Positions 16,120 through 23,924 of a DNA stretch of 28,558 nt are shown piece by piece. The notes beneath the pieces were generated by a model. It searched no databases, was not told the DNA's origin, and saw only the letters and a program-made list of their open reading frames with translations. A program made the position numbers and the translations under genes. Every line of letters begins with the position of its first letter. Within the stretch, counting starts at the first letter, position 1. The DNA is taken from the NCBI RefSeq assembly GCF_023035875.1, contig NZ_CP075384.1, positions 1 through 28,558 of the forward strand. Direction: 5' to 3'. Source of the DNA: Borrelia puertoricensis. Lineage in GTDB: Bacteria > Spirochaetota > Spirochaetia > Borreliales > Borreliaceae.

Positions 16120-17097
16120 TTAAGATTGTTTAATATCAACTCGTAAAATTGTTTTCTCTGTTGCTAAGAGTCCACCAAGTACAAAATCAAGATATGAATG
16201 TGCAATATCAGTTGAATCTCTATCCACTTGCTCATTTGGCATTGGTAGCATATATTTACTTGGTTTGAACTTAATTAGTTCAGCATTTAATGGATAAATG
16301 AGTATTTGATTTTGAAGTAAATTACTTGTTTCAATATATACTTCTCTTCTATTATTAACAGCTTTTATTGTCTTAATAAGGAAGTCCTCCCAAGAATCAT
16401 TAGAAGAATAAACATTAGATGATGAAGAAGAATTTGTTATTGCATATGGTTTAACTAACTTTAAACTTGTTACTGGATCAACTAATACCATCATAGGAGT
16501 TGAGAATTCATCTCCTAGCTCTAATTTTGCAAGACCCTTTTCGATACTTTCAAATATTTTATCCATTTTTTCTTTGTCGCTGCTACTTACCTCTTCTTTT
16601 ACTTGATCTGGCATATTTAAGAGCCCATACATATTAGGTAACATTCGTTTTTGATTCTTTCCATCTTTTTGGATTGACACAGTACCTGTTAATACAAAAT
16701 GATTTATCAGTTTTATTATTTCATTTGTTGCAAGTTTATATGCCTCCCCAAATGGAAGTAAATTATTATTTACATCTCCAGCATAATCATTATCTTTATA
16801 AAATTTTTCAGAAGTTTGTTTTAAGTGTCTAAATTTATATTGTAACTTTAAATAATTAAGTCTCACTGACTCTGAACGAAATCCAATGGTTGCAATAGTA
16901 TTAACTTCATTTACTAATGTTGTAGGATTAGCATTAAGAAATGCATCCCATTTAATTGTTTTTAAATATCCCATCTTTAAATCAACATCTTCAATTTGTT
17001 CTTTTGAAAACCAGTTATAAAATACTGGTAATTTAATTTCTGAGAAAATATTCGCTATTTCTTTTGCATAATAATTTTGATCATATAATTCTGACAT
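16120..17097 (-). CDS. Probable major capsid protein
   Basis: This 325-residue protein (MSELYDQNYYAKEIANIFSE) lies between decoration-like DUF228 genes and connector genes, at the place of the major capsid protein. It has the strongest ribosome binding site in the late operon (AAAGGAGG, 6 nt before ATG), in keeping with high expression. The size fits an HK97-fold capsid protein without a large delta domain. There is an E-loop-like N-terminal part and a C-terminal P-domain-like region (SSNVYSSNDSWEDFLIKTIK; VYIETSNLLQNQILIYPLNA). I see no decisive motif; the call rests on order, length and translation signal. Confidence 0.75.
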   Translation of the reverse strand: MSELYDQNYYAKEIANIFSEIKLPVFYNWFSKEQIEDVDLKMGYLKTIKWDAFLNANPTTLVNEVNTIATIGFRSESVRLNYLKLQYKFRHLKQTSEKFYKDNDYAGDVNNNLLPFGEAYKLATNEIIKLINHFVLTGTVSIQKDGKNQKRMLPNMYGLLNMPDQVKEEVSSSDKEKMDKIFESIEKGLAKLELGDEFSTPMMVLVDPVTSLKLVKPYAITNSSSSSNVYSSNDSWEDFLIKTIKAVNNRREVYIETSNLLQNQILIYPLNAELIKFKPSKYMLPMPNEQVDRDSTDIAHSYLDFVLGGLLATEKTILRVDIKQS

Positions 17098-17124
17098 CTT
17101 TAACCTCCTTTAACTAATTTAAGT

Positions 17125-17700
17125 TTATCTAGATTTATTACCGTAAATAGCTACATTAACTATGCAAATTTTGTTTGTAGTACCATCAAGTGAAATTGCA
17201 TCTGATAAAGCATAGGCATTAATTTTGCCATTACTTGAGCTATCTTTTTCAAGCTCACCATTTGTATCAAATTTAACTTTATCTTTTCTTTTTATACCAC
17301 TATTTTGTTTGGCTACTAAATACCCTTGAAAATTATTTGTAATAGGTATTACTGTTGCTATGCCAGTAAACTCATCTATATCACTGCATATTCCATATAG
17401 ATCATTCTCACCACCAACCTCAACATGTGGTTCATAGTGTGGATTGTTATTAGAAGTACTTGGATTTTCTACAACTAGTTTTACTCCTCTTTTGTATGGA
17501 TAACCTTTGACAGGATAATTTTCTAATTTGTCTTTACTACTAGTTACAGTCCCACCTTGGTTGGCAAAGTGTAAATTTTTATCCCTAAAATCAACTTTAT
17601 TACTAAAAACCCCTGCATCACTAATAGGATTTTTCATTAACTTTTTAATACTATTAGCTTTCTCTTCATATTGTTGTACTAACTGAGTTACATTTGACAT
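17125..17700 (-). CDS. DUF228 capsid decoration-like protein, copy 3
   Basis: The 191-residue product belongs to DUF228 and is closely similar to the copy at 18509-19063: a helical N terminus (MSNVTQLVQQYEEKANSIKK), FSNKVDFRDKNLHFANQGG, YPVKGYPYKRGVKL, then YGICSDIDEFTGIATVIPIT and a barrel end with GxLEKDSSSNGKINAYALSD. The C-terminal half resembles DUF2190-type phage capsid decoration proteins. I chose the ATG at 17700, which gives the same start as the other copy; AAAGGAG lies about 11 nt upstream. The longer frame to 17739 overlaps the previous gene. Confidence 0.82.
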   Translation of the reverse strand: MSNVTQLVQQYEEKANSIKKLMKNPISDAGVFSNKVDFRDKNLHFANQGGTVTSSKDKLENYPVKGYPYKRGVKLVVENPSTSNNNPHYEPHVEVGGENDLYGICSDIDEFTGIATVIPITNNFQGYLVAKQNSGIKRKDKVKFDTNGELEKDSSSNGKINAYALSDAISLDGTTNKICIVNVAIYGNKSR

Positions 17701-17716
17701 ATGTAAATCTTCTCCT

Positions 17717-18503
17717 TTAACCAATGGCTTTATTTCCATAAAGAGCTATTTTAACTAAATTTAATGTATACTCATCATTGCTTTTCTTACTCTCATCATT
17801 AGTAAGTTGTATTGTAAATTTATTTGATAATGCTATAGCATTAATTTTGACTGATGAGGTATTAGATGATTTAACAGCTTCTCCATTAGAATTAAAATCT
17901 AATTTATCACCTATCTTAAAACTATCAGAGCTTTGGGCAATTACATATCCAGTAAAATTATTCGTAATAGGAAGTATAGTTGCTACATTAGTATAAGGAT
18001 CAATATCAACACATATTCCATACATGTTATTCCCATCACTAACTTCAACTTGAACTTCGTCATTTTTTTTTAGTATCTGTCTCTACTTTTAGCTTTACTG
18101 CACGCTTATATGGAAATCCTAAAGCTGGGTATTCTTCTAATTTATCTGTACTACTTGAGAGAGATTGTGAAATTGCATCTACTCTTATGTTTTTATCTTG
18201 AAAAGTAGTTGGTGCTTTAAACACAGCAGCTTGAGTATCAAAACTCTTAAAGTATTTCCTTAATTTTAAGATAATCTCTTTAAGTGACTTACCTTCAGTA
18301 GTTTCTTCTAATATTGGGGTGCTTCTTTTACTTCGTCTTTTTGATCTTGTAGAATCCTCTTGTAATTGGGATTCTTGTAATAGATTCTTAAAAAGCTCTT
18401 GATCTTCTGTATCACTTAAATCAATATCACCCATTTGAAAATCAGTTTGAGTATCATGATCACTTCTAAGTTCATCTTTTGATGGGTTTGCTTTGCTAGT
18501 CAC
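17717..18503 (-). pseudogene. DUF228 capsid decoration-like protein, copy 2, split by a frameshift at A9
   Basis: Two frames, 18503-18060 (147 codons, GTG start) and 18025-17717 (102 codons), are halves of one DUF228 protein. The first ends KLKVETDTKKK at a run of nine A (18071-18063); with eight A it continues KNDEVQVEVSDGNNMYGICV into the second half, giving 261 residues. This copy differs from its neighbours by an acidic, Ser/Gln-rich N-terminal extension with a basic RSKRRSKR cluster (about residues 53-60). It may be a true mutation, phase variation or slippage, or an assembly error. The C-terminal half alone could begin at MYGIC but has no ribosome binding site. Confidence 0.85.
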
Positions 18504-18508
18504 TATTC

Positions 18509-19063
18509 TTAACTACCTCTGTTTCCACATATACTTACTAATGCTATGTATAAGTTAGTATTAACTTGAAATGCCTTTGATAAGGCTATTCCATTAACAC
18601 CACCTGAACTGCTGTTATTTTCAACTTCACCATCTGTATTAATTTTAATTTTATTTCCAGGATTAATTGAACTTTGACTGCTCTGTTTTACTACTAAATA
18701 TCCCGTAAAATTATTTGTTATTGGCAGTACAGTTGCTATACCAGTAAAGTCATCAATATCTATGCATATACCATATAAATCAGTACCACCCCCAGCTTCT
18801 ACACAAGGTTCAGTATTATCACTTGCCTCATAAGATAACTTAACACCACGTTTGTATGGATATCCTTTAACAGGATAATTCTCTAACTTATCTACTTTTG
18901 AAGTGATACTTCCACCAGAATTAGCAAAGGTTAAATTCTTATCTCTAAAATCAACATTATTACTAAAAAGACCAGGATCCCTATTTGGATTTTTCATTAG
19001 GTCTTGTATTTCTTTTACCTTTTTATCATATTCTTCTTTAAGTTTTGTTATAGTCTCTGACAT
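18509..19063 (-). CDS. DUF228 capsid decoration-like protein, copy 1
   Basis: The 184-residue protein is the intact reference copy of three tandem DUF228 genes. It begins with a coiled-coil helix (MSETITKLKEEYDKKVKEIQ), then NPNRDPGLFSNNVDFRDKNL, the block ENYPVKGYPYKRGVKL, and a C-terminal barrel (DIDDFTGIATVLPITNNFTG; INTDGEVENNSSSGGVNGIA). That last part reads like decoration proteins that bind the outer capsid surface. AGGAG lies 8 nt before the ATG, 12 bp after the DUF1357 gene. Decoration role is inference; the family call is firm. Confidence 0.85.
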   Translation of the reverse strand: MSETITKLKEEYDKKVKEIQDLMKNPNRDPGLFSNNVDFRDKNLTFANSGGSITSKVDKLENYPVKGYPYKRGVKLSYEASDNTEPCVEAGGGTDLYGICIDIDDFTGIATVLPITNNFTGYLVVKQSSQSSINPGNKIKINTDGEVENNSSSGGVNGIALSKAFQVNTNLYIALVSICGNRGS

Positions 19064-19075
19064 GCATATATCTCC

Positions 19076-19747
19076 TTAAGCTGTTTTTTTCTCTTTAAGG
19101 TTATAAAACTCATGTATTCTATCTTTATAAGCATTTGCAACAGAAATATTAAATTCATCAAAGTTAACTGGTGAGAACCCTGAATCTAATAATGATATTC
19201 TATTCTCTATTTTAGAGATAATATCACCACGCTTAGAATCAATATTACTTGCAGCACGTTTTCTCATACTTATATTTACTTTTGCTAAAGATACAAGTTG
19301 TTCTAATATCTCTCCATCTAAATGTTCAAAATTATCTAGCTTGGAAATAGCTTTTATTTGTTCTTTAGGAACAAATTTTCTCACTAACTCTCTTCTTTGT
19401 GCTTGCATTATTTCTTTCAGTGAATAACCTTTAGAAAGAAGAGTATCTTTATCAAAATGCTTGCTTAAATGTGCTTTTGCTAATTGATCAATTTCATTTA
19501 TCTTTTCAGCTTCTAAGAGTAACTGTTTCTCTACTCGCTCTCTATCTTCCGCATTTGCAAGTTCACGTGCAATTCGGTCATTTATACTTAATTTATTAAC
19601 CCTTTCATCTTCTCGAGTTACCTTTTCTTTAAGCTGCATATACTCTTCAAACTCTTCTTGACTTATACGTTTAAACTTATCAGAAGAGCTATTATCATTA
19701 GTCTGTATTACTACTTCTTCTGTATTTACATCTGAATCTTTTTCCAT
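19076..19747 (-). CDS. DUF1357 scaffold-like protein
   Basis: This 223-residue protein has a disordered acidic N terminus (MEKDSDVNTEEVVIQTNDNS) and a long charged helical body with coiled-coil character (ANAEDRERVEKQLLLEAEKI). It lies between portal and capsid-related genes, the place of capsid scaffold or prohead protease genes. I see no Ser-His protease motif, so scaffold is the better guess. AAGGAG lies 5 nt before the ATG, 14 bp after the portal stop. The family name is by cp32 order. Confidence 0.75.
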   Translation of the reverse strand: MEKDSDVNTEEVVIQTNDNSSSDKFKRISQEEFEEYMQLKEKVTREDERVNKLSINDRIARELANAEDRERVEKQLLLEAEKINEIDQLAKAHLSKHFDKDTLLSKGYSLKEIMQAQRRELVRKFVPKEQIKAISKLDNFEHLDGEILEQLVSLAKVNISMRKRAASNIDSKRGDIISKIENRISLLDSGFSPVNFDEFNISVANAYKDRIHEFYNLKEKKTA

Positions 19748-19761
19748 GAAAACTCCTTAAC

Positions 19762-20970
19762 CTAAATTGAAAATAATTTTTCTTTTAGCTTTGATATCTC
19801 ATCTTTGCTTAAAACACTTTTATTTATAAGTTCACTATATTTACCGAAAAATTCTATTAATTTGAGATCTCTATCTACTCTCTCTTCTTCACTAAGCATA
19901 ACAAGAGAATTAAATTTCATCTCTAAATCAAAATACCTAGATAGTTTAATATTGACAGCAATCTCTACTGCTTCTTGTATTCCTTTAAGAAAATCATAAT
20001 AATTGGATCTATCTCCCTTCCCATCATTTCCCAAACCTTTAGTCTGTTCATTAAAACTTCGAGTTAGTGGCTCTTTTGTATCTGCTCCTATCTTAGCTTT
20101 TACTAATGCCAATGCCTCTTTTAAATAAGACAAATCATACTTAATTACCTCTAATGATGCATCTGTTGTTGAAGTGTAAAATATTCCTTCATTATTTAAA
20201 CTTGACTTTAATCTCTCTATTTCTCTTGAGAGACTATCATTAATACTCTTAAGATCAGATATGCTGTTATTATCCTGTCTTTGTCTTTGAAATAGACCTG
20301 CAAATAATCCATTATTACTATTATTTCTATGTGTTAAGCTGTTTAATGATGCAGTTGCATTTGATAGTGCATCTTGAAGTCCAACTAATGCTTCATCTTT
20401 ATAAAAAAGAAAATTATGTGTCTCTATTCTCTTATCTATCTGTGTATAAATTTTCTCAAGTAGATAAATATTAAGTAAAAAACTTTCACTATAACATGGT
20501 ATGTAACGTTTTAAGATATAATCATAATTATCAAAAATTATTACCCTACTCTTATGTATCTTAACTAAAGAGTAAGAAGTATTTCCTTCTTTTACTGTGT
20601 AAGTAATATACTGGTCATAAATGCCCAAATCTTTAACTAAATTGAAATCTAGATATTTAAATCCAATGGGCAATTCAGAATTTACTTCTTCTTCTAATTC
20701 TGTCAGTTCATCACGAGTTAGAACTAAAATATATCCTGCACCATTAAATCTATAACTAATTATAAGATTTAAAAGAGCATCTTTAAGCTCTCTTTTAAGT
20801 CTTGCTATCTCAGATTCACTAATATTATCTAAACTTGCAAGATGAATACCATTCTTCAGTGCATCCTCAGCAGGATTCTCTATATAGTTCCTAAAAACAA
20901 GCGAATATTTATATAATTCCAAAGGACAGATCTTATTTGATCGTTTCTTTATTTCATCAAAATAATACAA
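19762..20970 (-). CDS. Portal protein (DUF1073-like)
   Basis: The product has 402 residues if it begins at the TTG at 20970 (MYYFDEIKKRSNKICPLELY), 6 nt after AAAGGA. The longest frame begins at 21030, but that segment contains the promoter (21002-21030), so those 20 codons cannot be translated from it. Portal features are the RLKRELKDALLNLIISYRFN and GAGYILVLTRDELTEL blocks, then IHKSRVIIFDNYDYIL, a typical portal 'I-H-x-S-R-V' strand. A coiled coil (about residues 220-280) and a helical crown-like C terminus follow. It belongs next to the terminase; here a bdr gene intervenes. Confidence 0.85.
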   Translation of the reverse strand: MYYFDEIKKRSNKICPLELYKYSLVFRNYIENPAEDALKNGIHLASLDNISESEIARLKRELKDALLNLIISYRFNGAGYILVLTRDELTELEEEVNSELPIGFKYLDFNLVKDLGIYDQYITYTVKEGNTSYSLVKIHKSRVIIFDNYDYILKRYIPCYSESFLLNIYLLEKIYTQIDKRIETHNFLFYKDEALVGLQDALSNATASLNSLTHRNNSNNGLFAGLFQRQRQDNNSISDLKSINDSLSREIERLKSSLNNEGIFYTSTTDASLEVIKYDLSYLKEALALVKAKIGADTKEPLTRSFNEQTKGLGNDGKGDRSNYYDFLKGIQEAVEIAVNIKLSRYFDLEMKFNSLVMLSEEERVDRDLKLIEFFGKYSELINKSVLSKDEISKLKEKLFSI

Positions 20971-21001
20971 ATTTGTTCCTTTAATTTCAGTTTGCATATA
21001 G

Positions 21002-21030
21002 ATTGTAGCAAAAATAATAGTTTTTGTCAA
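21002..21030 (-). promoter_or_regulatory. Consensus sigma-70 promoter of the portal-to-lysis operon
   Basis: On the minus strand TTGACA (21030-21025) and TACAAT (21007-21002) are separated by exactly 17 bp. Transcription would begin near 20995, about 25 nt before the TTG start at 20970. The first 11 bases, TTGACAAAAAC, are identical to those of the DUF244 promoter at 28438. Confidence 0.78.
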
Positions 21031-21045
21031 AATAAAAGAAACAAA

Positions 21046-21085
21046 TACAGATACAATAATATATAGATATTTTATTGTATCTGTA
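21046..21085 (-). terminator. Terminator-like hairpin after the repeat-rich bdr
   Basis: Arms TACAGATACAATAA (21046-21059) and its mirror (21072-21085) form a perfect 14-bp stem with a 12-nt loop. On the minus strand it follows the bdr stop by 23 bp and is followed by a T-rich stretch, just upstream of the portal promoter. The stem is GC-poor, so efficiency is uncertain. Confidence 0.6.
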
Positions 21086-21108
21086 CTAATTGGGGGGGGA
21101 AATAAAAA

Positions 21109-21774
21109 TTATTTCAATAATAATGCTAATAAAATACCTAAAGTAAGAGTTATGATAGTACCAAACATCCAATTATGGAGTTTAGATGTGTTTTTAAATT
21201 CTAATGTAGATTTCTCTATCTTATTATCAAGTTCATTGAATTTAGTATCTATCTTATTATCAAGTTCATTGAATTTAGTATCTATCTTATTATCAAGGTC
21301 CTTAATATCAGATTTTAATTCACTTCTGACTGTATCTATCTTGTTATCAAGTTCATTGAATTTAGTATCTATCTTATTATTAAGATTATTCTCAACTGCA
21401 TCTATTTTATTGTCAAGGTCTCTAATATCAGATTTTAAAGTTGTCTCAACCCTTTGAATCTCAGATTGTAAGAGAGCTTCAACTTTTTCAAGCTTAAGGT
21501 TAAAGTTACTCTCAACGGTGTCTATTTTTTTATCGAGTTCATTAAATTTAGTATCTATTTTGGTATTAAGCTCATCCTTAACACTACTAATCCCATCTTC
21601 TAAGTGTTTCAATTTTATATCAAAGTTTTCTTTTAAGAATTCAATGTCTTTATAAGTCAGCTCATTACGATAATACCTATAAGACAGGTCAATAGCAATA
21701 TCTCTCTTAATACCGGCTTTAGTAAGTTCAGCTATAACCATTTGCTGAGTAATAACTCGTTGAGCAAGTCCCAT
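21109..21774 (-). CDS. bdr: Repeat-rich Bdr protein between terminase and portal
   Basis: This 221-residue protein is a typical Bdr: conserved N terminus (QQMVIAELTKAGIKRDIAID and LSYRYYRNELTYKDIEFLKE), a long coiled-coil region of 11-residue units such as KFNELDNKIDT (about residues 70-190), and one C-terminal transmembrane helix (LHNWMFGTIITLTLGILLAL). Bdr proteins are Borrelia inner-membrane proteins of unknown function, with variable repeat numbers. AAGGAG lies 7 nt before the ATG; a weak TATAAT (21801-21796) is present upstream. It has its own terminator, so it looks like a moron placed in the late operon. A G8 tract lies 9 bp after the stop. Confidence 0.92.
   Translation of the reverse strand: MGLAQRVITQQMVIAELTKAGIKRDIAIDLSYRYYRNELTYKDIEFLKENFDIKLKHLEDGISSVKDELNTKIDTKFNELDKKIDTVESNFNLKLEKVEALLQSEIQRVETTLKSDIRDLDNKIDAVENNLNNKIDTKFNELDNKIDTVRSELKSDIKDLDNKIDTKFNELDNKIDTKFNELDNKIEKSTLEFKNTSKLHNWMFGTIITLTLGILLALLLK
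21218..21370. repeat. 33-bp direct repeats in bdr
   Basis: Two identical 33-bp units lie head to tail at 21218-21250 and 21251-21283; a third at 21338-21370 differs by one base. Each encodes the 11-residue Bdr unit KFNELDNKIDT. Shorter, diverged copies flank them. Copy number is likely to vary between strains. Confidence 0.88.
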
Positions 21775-21815
21775 AAAAACACTCCTTATGTAATTATTAT
21801 ATAATATTTTAACGG

Positions 21816-23168
21816 TTATAGGAACCTTATTTTAGTAAAATGAGCTTTAAGAGTACGCATACTTAGAGTCAATAACATATATGATGCTGATAGGCTATCT
21901 AATGAATCATCATCACTCTTCCCATCTCCTTTGTACTTATAAATATCAGATATAGCTGACTTACTTGAATAATCCATAATACTAAGTTTAGATGTTGCAA
22001 ATGGCTCTATTAATGTAGCAATTCTAGTAAATTTATTACTTATAGGTTTAATTGGAGCAATTTTAAAATTATGACTCATACCCACCCTAAGTTTAAGAAA
22101 TATTTTAGTCACATTCCCATGCCCAGAAACGTTATCCCTATCTTCAACATATAGTTTGTGTACATTAAGATTTGTAAGTATAGTTTTAATTGTATTTAAC
22201 ATCTTAGGATCACCTACTGGTAACTTTTCTTGAAAAATAAACGCATAATAACTTTGATCTACTCGCTCCAAAACACAAAGGGCTGTATTATCTCCTCCTA
22301 TACTATATGCAGGATCTAAATATGCTATTGGGGATATAAATTCATGCTTACTTGTAAGATTAACATTAGTAAATATCGCATCACAGGACGAGACCCATTC
22401 TCCAAGTAGAACCCTTGCTTTATATGTTGGAATGTCCTTGTAAATCTCTTCTTGGGTTTTAATAAAATCCCGAGAAATTAATTCATTATCATATGTTGTA
22501 AAGTTATATGTAGAGTAAATTTTTGTATTATCAATATAATCAAGCTTAAAGAAATGTTCAGGACTATCTGGATTGGTATCAAATATAATTGCCTGCATTC
22601 CTACTCTAAGCCTTTTTAAACATTCTATTAATGTTTCTTTATGCAGTGTAGTTGCTTCATTAACGTAAATAAGCGCTGAATTAGAGCCTCTAAACCGCTC
22701 AAAATCACTTGCCCTATCACCACCATACAAATTAACTCTTAGTGAGTCTATTTCAAAATATGATGTATTAGAAAATTTTGGCCTAAAGGGTATTTTAAGC
22801 ATACTAGCAATATCTTCTAACTCACTCATAACATTAATCTCTAATGATTTTTGGGAATTTCCTATTATAAAATTATTAGTATTTCTTTTATACACATTCC
22901 TATTTGTAAGCAGTATTTTTAAGAATAGATAACATGCTAGAAATGTTTTACCGCTAGCAATCCCACCTGAGAGGATAATTTTACTTTGATTATTCTTCTC
23001 GATATTACGTACTACTTTAAGTTGTTTTTTAGTTAAATATTTACTTTCAAACCCTTTAAAATCAACCTCCAATGCTTTAGGCTTAATAAAATCCATTATA
23101 TCAATACCAAAATCACGCTTGTACTCTCGCTGCATTTCTTTAAATATAGGCAGCTTATATATATCCAT
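21816..23168 (-). CDS. Terminase large subunit (PBSX-type)
   Basis: The 450-residue protein is the DNA-packaging motor. Walker A SGGIASGKT is at residues 67-75, the Walker B strand with catalytic Glu, ALIYVNEAT, at 165-173, and a coupling-type motif near 197 (IFDTNPDS). The C-terminal RNase H-like nuclease has acidic residues in IAYLDPAYSI (D285), LYVEDRDN (E342/D343) and GKSDDDSLDS (420-424). I chose the ATG at 23168, with AAAGG 8 nt upstream; the ATG 6 nt earlier is too close to it. It follows the small subunit gene by 11 bp. A bdr gene, not portal, comes next. Confidence 0.95.
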   Translation of the reverse strand: MDIYKLPIFKEMQREYKRDFGIDIMDFIKPKALEVDFKGFESKYLTKKQLKVVRNIEKNNQSKIILSGGIASGKTFLACYLFLKILLTNRNVYKRNTNNFIIGNSQKSLEINVMSELEDIASMLKIPFRPKFSNTSYFEIDSLRVNLYGGDRASDFERFRGSNSALIYVNEATTLHKETLIECLKRLRVGMQAIIFDTNPDSPEHFFKLDYIDNTKIYSTYNFTTYDNELISRDFIKTQEEIYKDIPTYKARVLLGEWVSSCDAIFTNVNLTSKHEFISPIAYLDPAYSIGGDNTALCVLERVDQSYYAFIFQEKLPVGDPKMLNTIKTILTNLNVHKLYVEDRDNVSGHGNVTKIFLKLRVGMSHNFKIAPIKPISNKFTRIATLIEPFATSKLSIMDYSSKSAISDIYKYKGDGKSDDDSLDSLSASYMLLTLSMRTLKAHFTKIRFL

Positions 23169-23179
23169 TACCATATCCT

Positions 23180-23746
23180 TTAAATTTGTAATTTAGAGCG
23201 CACATCTGTATCAGTAGCTTTAAGCTTTAGCATTGTCTTGTAACATAGTGACATCTTCTTAAGTTCTCTCTCCCTTTTAAGCTCATCGAGTTTAAGTTTT
23301 AACTCTTCAAGCTCACGACTCTCTTCTTCTGAATGTGCAACTTTTTTACTTAAAGTCTTCTTATAAAGATTGTTAATTTGAGACTCGAGTTCTTCTATTT
23401 TGTAATTATGAGTTTTAAGTTCTAACTCTAAATAACGACTAAATGAATTTATAAATTCTAGTCCCAACATACTTTTAGCCATACTAAACTGACTTTTAAG
23501 ATCACGCGCCTGGGCTGTACTTTGTGATGCATGAAATAATATATTATTTAAAGTATCTTCACAAATAGTAAGCTTAGCAGTACCATTAATATACTCAGGG
23601 TCATCCTTAATCTCTTCCCATTTGCGTCTCATCTTTCCTACATTAACACGACTAACTCCAAGCTCTTTTGCTATCCTTGCGTCATTAAGCTTCCCTTCTC
23701 TAAAATACACAACATAATCATCTAATGATTTCTTTATCCTGCTCAT
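23180..23746 (-). CDS. Terminase small subunit-like protein (DUF603)
   Basis: This 188-residue protein begins with a helix-turn-helix (about residues 17-40, LNDARIAKELGVSRVNVGKM) suited to binding the packaging site, followed by a coiled-coil region (ELESQINNLYKKTLSKK and the Glu/Lys-rich stretch to about 170) for oligomerisation. That is the build of small terminases, and it lies 11 bp upstream of the large subunit; DUF603 is the Borrelia family name I associate with it. AAAAGG lies almost against the ATG at 23746, an unusually short spacing, so the start is not certain. A GTTAAC pair upstream may regulate it. Confidence 0.83.
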   Translation of the reverse strand: MSRIKKSLDDYVVYFREGKLNDARIAKELGVSRVNVGKMRRKWEEIKDDPEYINGTAKLTICEDTLNNILFHASQSTAQARDLKSQFSMAKSMLGLEFINSFSRYLELELKTHNYKIEELESQINNLYKKTLSKKVAHSEEESRELEELKLKLDELKRERELKKMSLCYKTMLKLKATDTDVRSKLQI

Positions 23747-23760
23747 ACCTTTTAATATAA

Positions 23761-23778
23761 GTTAACTAATAGGTTAAC
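23761..23778. promoter_or_regulatory. Possible operator: two GTTAAC palindromes 12 bp apart
   Basis: GTTAAC occurs at 23761-23766 and 23773-23778, a centre-to-centre distance of about one helical turn, directly upstream of the small terminase start in the divergent spacer. Such spacing suits a dimeric repressor, but the motif is AT-rich and could be chance. Confidence 0.3.
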
Positions 23779-23924
23779 AAAAATATATTTAACATAAAAT
23801 TTATAACAAAACAATAAATTTTACAAAAACAATTAATACTTACAAGTACATGTACATTAAAGATCTGTAAATAAACATATAATACTATATTCAGTTATAA
23901 TAAATTGAAAAGGAGAATTTTAAT

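Noticed and set aside
21218..21370. Regular repeats as a possible CRISPR array
   Set aside because: The units are coding, directly adjacent without spacers, and match the Bdr family repeat.
21152..21457. Plus-strand frame with LNLVSILLSSS repeats
   Set aside because: It is only the complement of the Bdr repeats.
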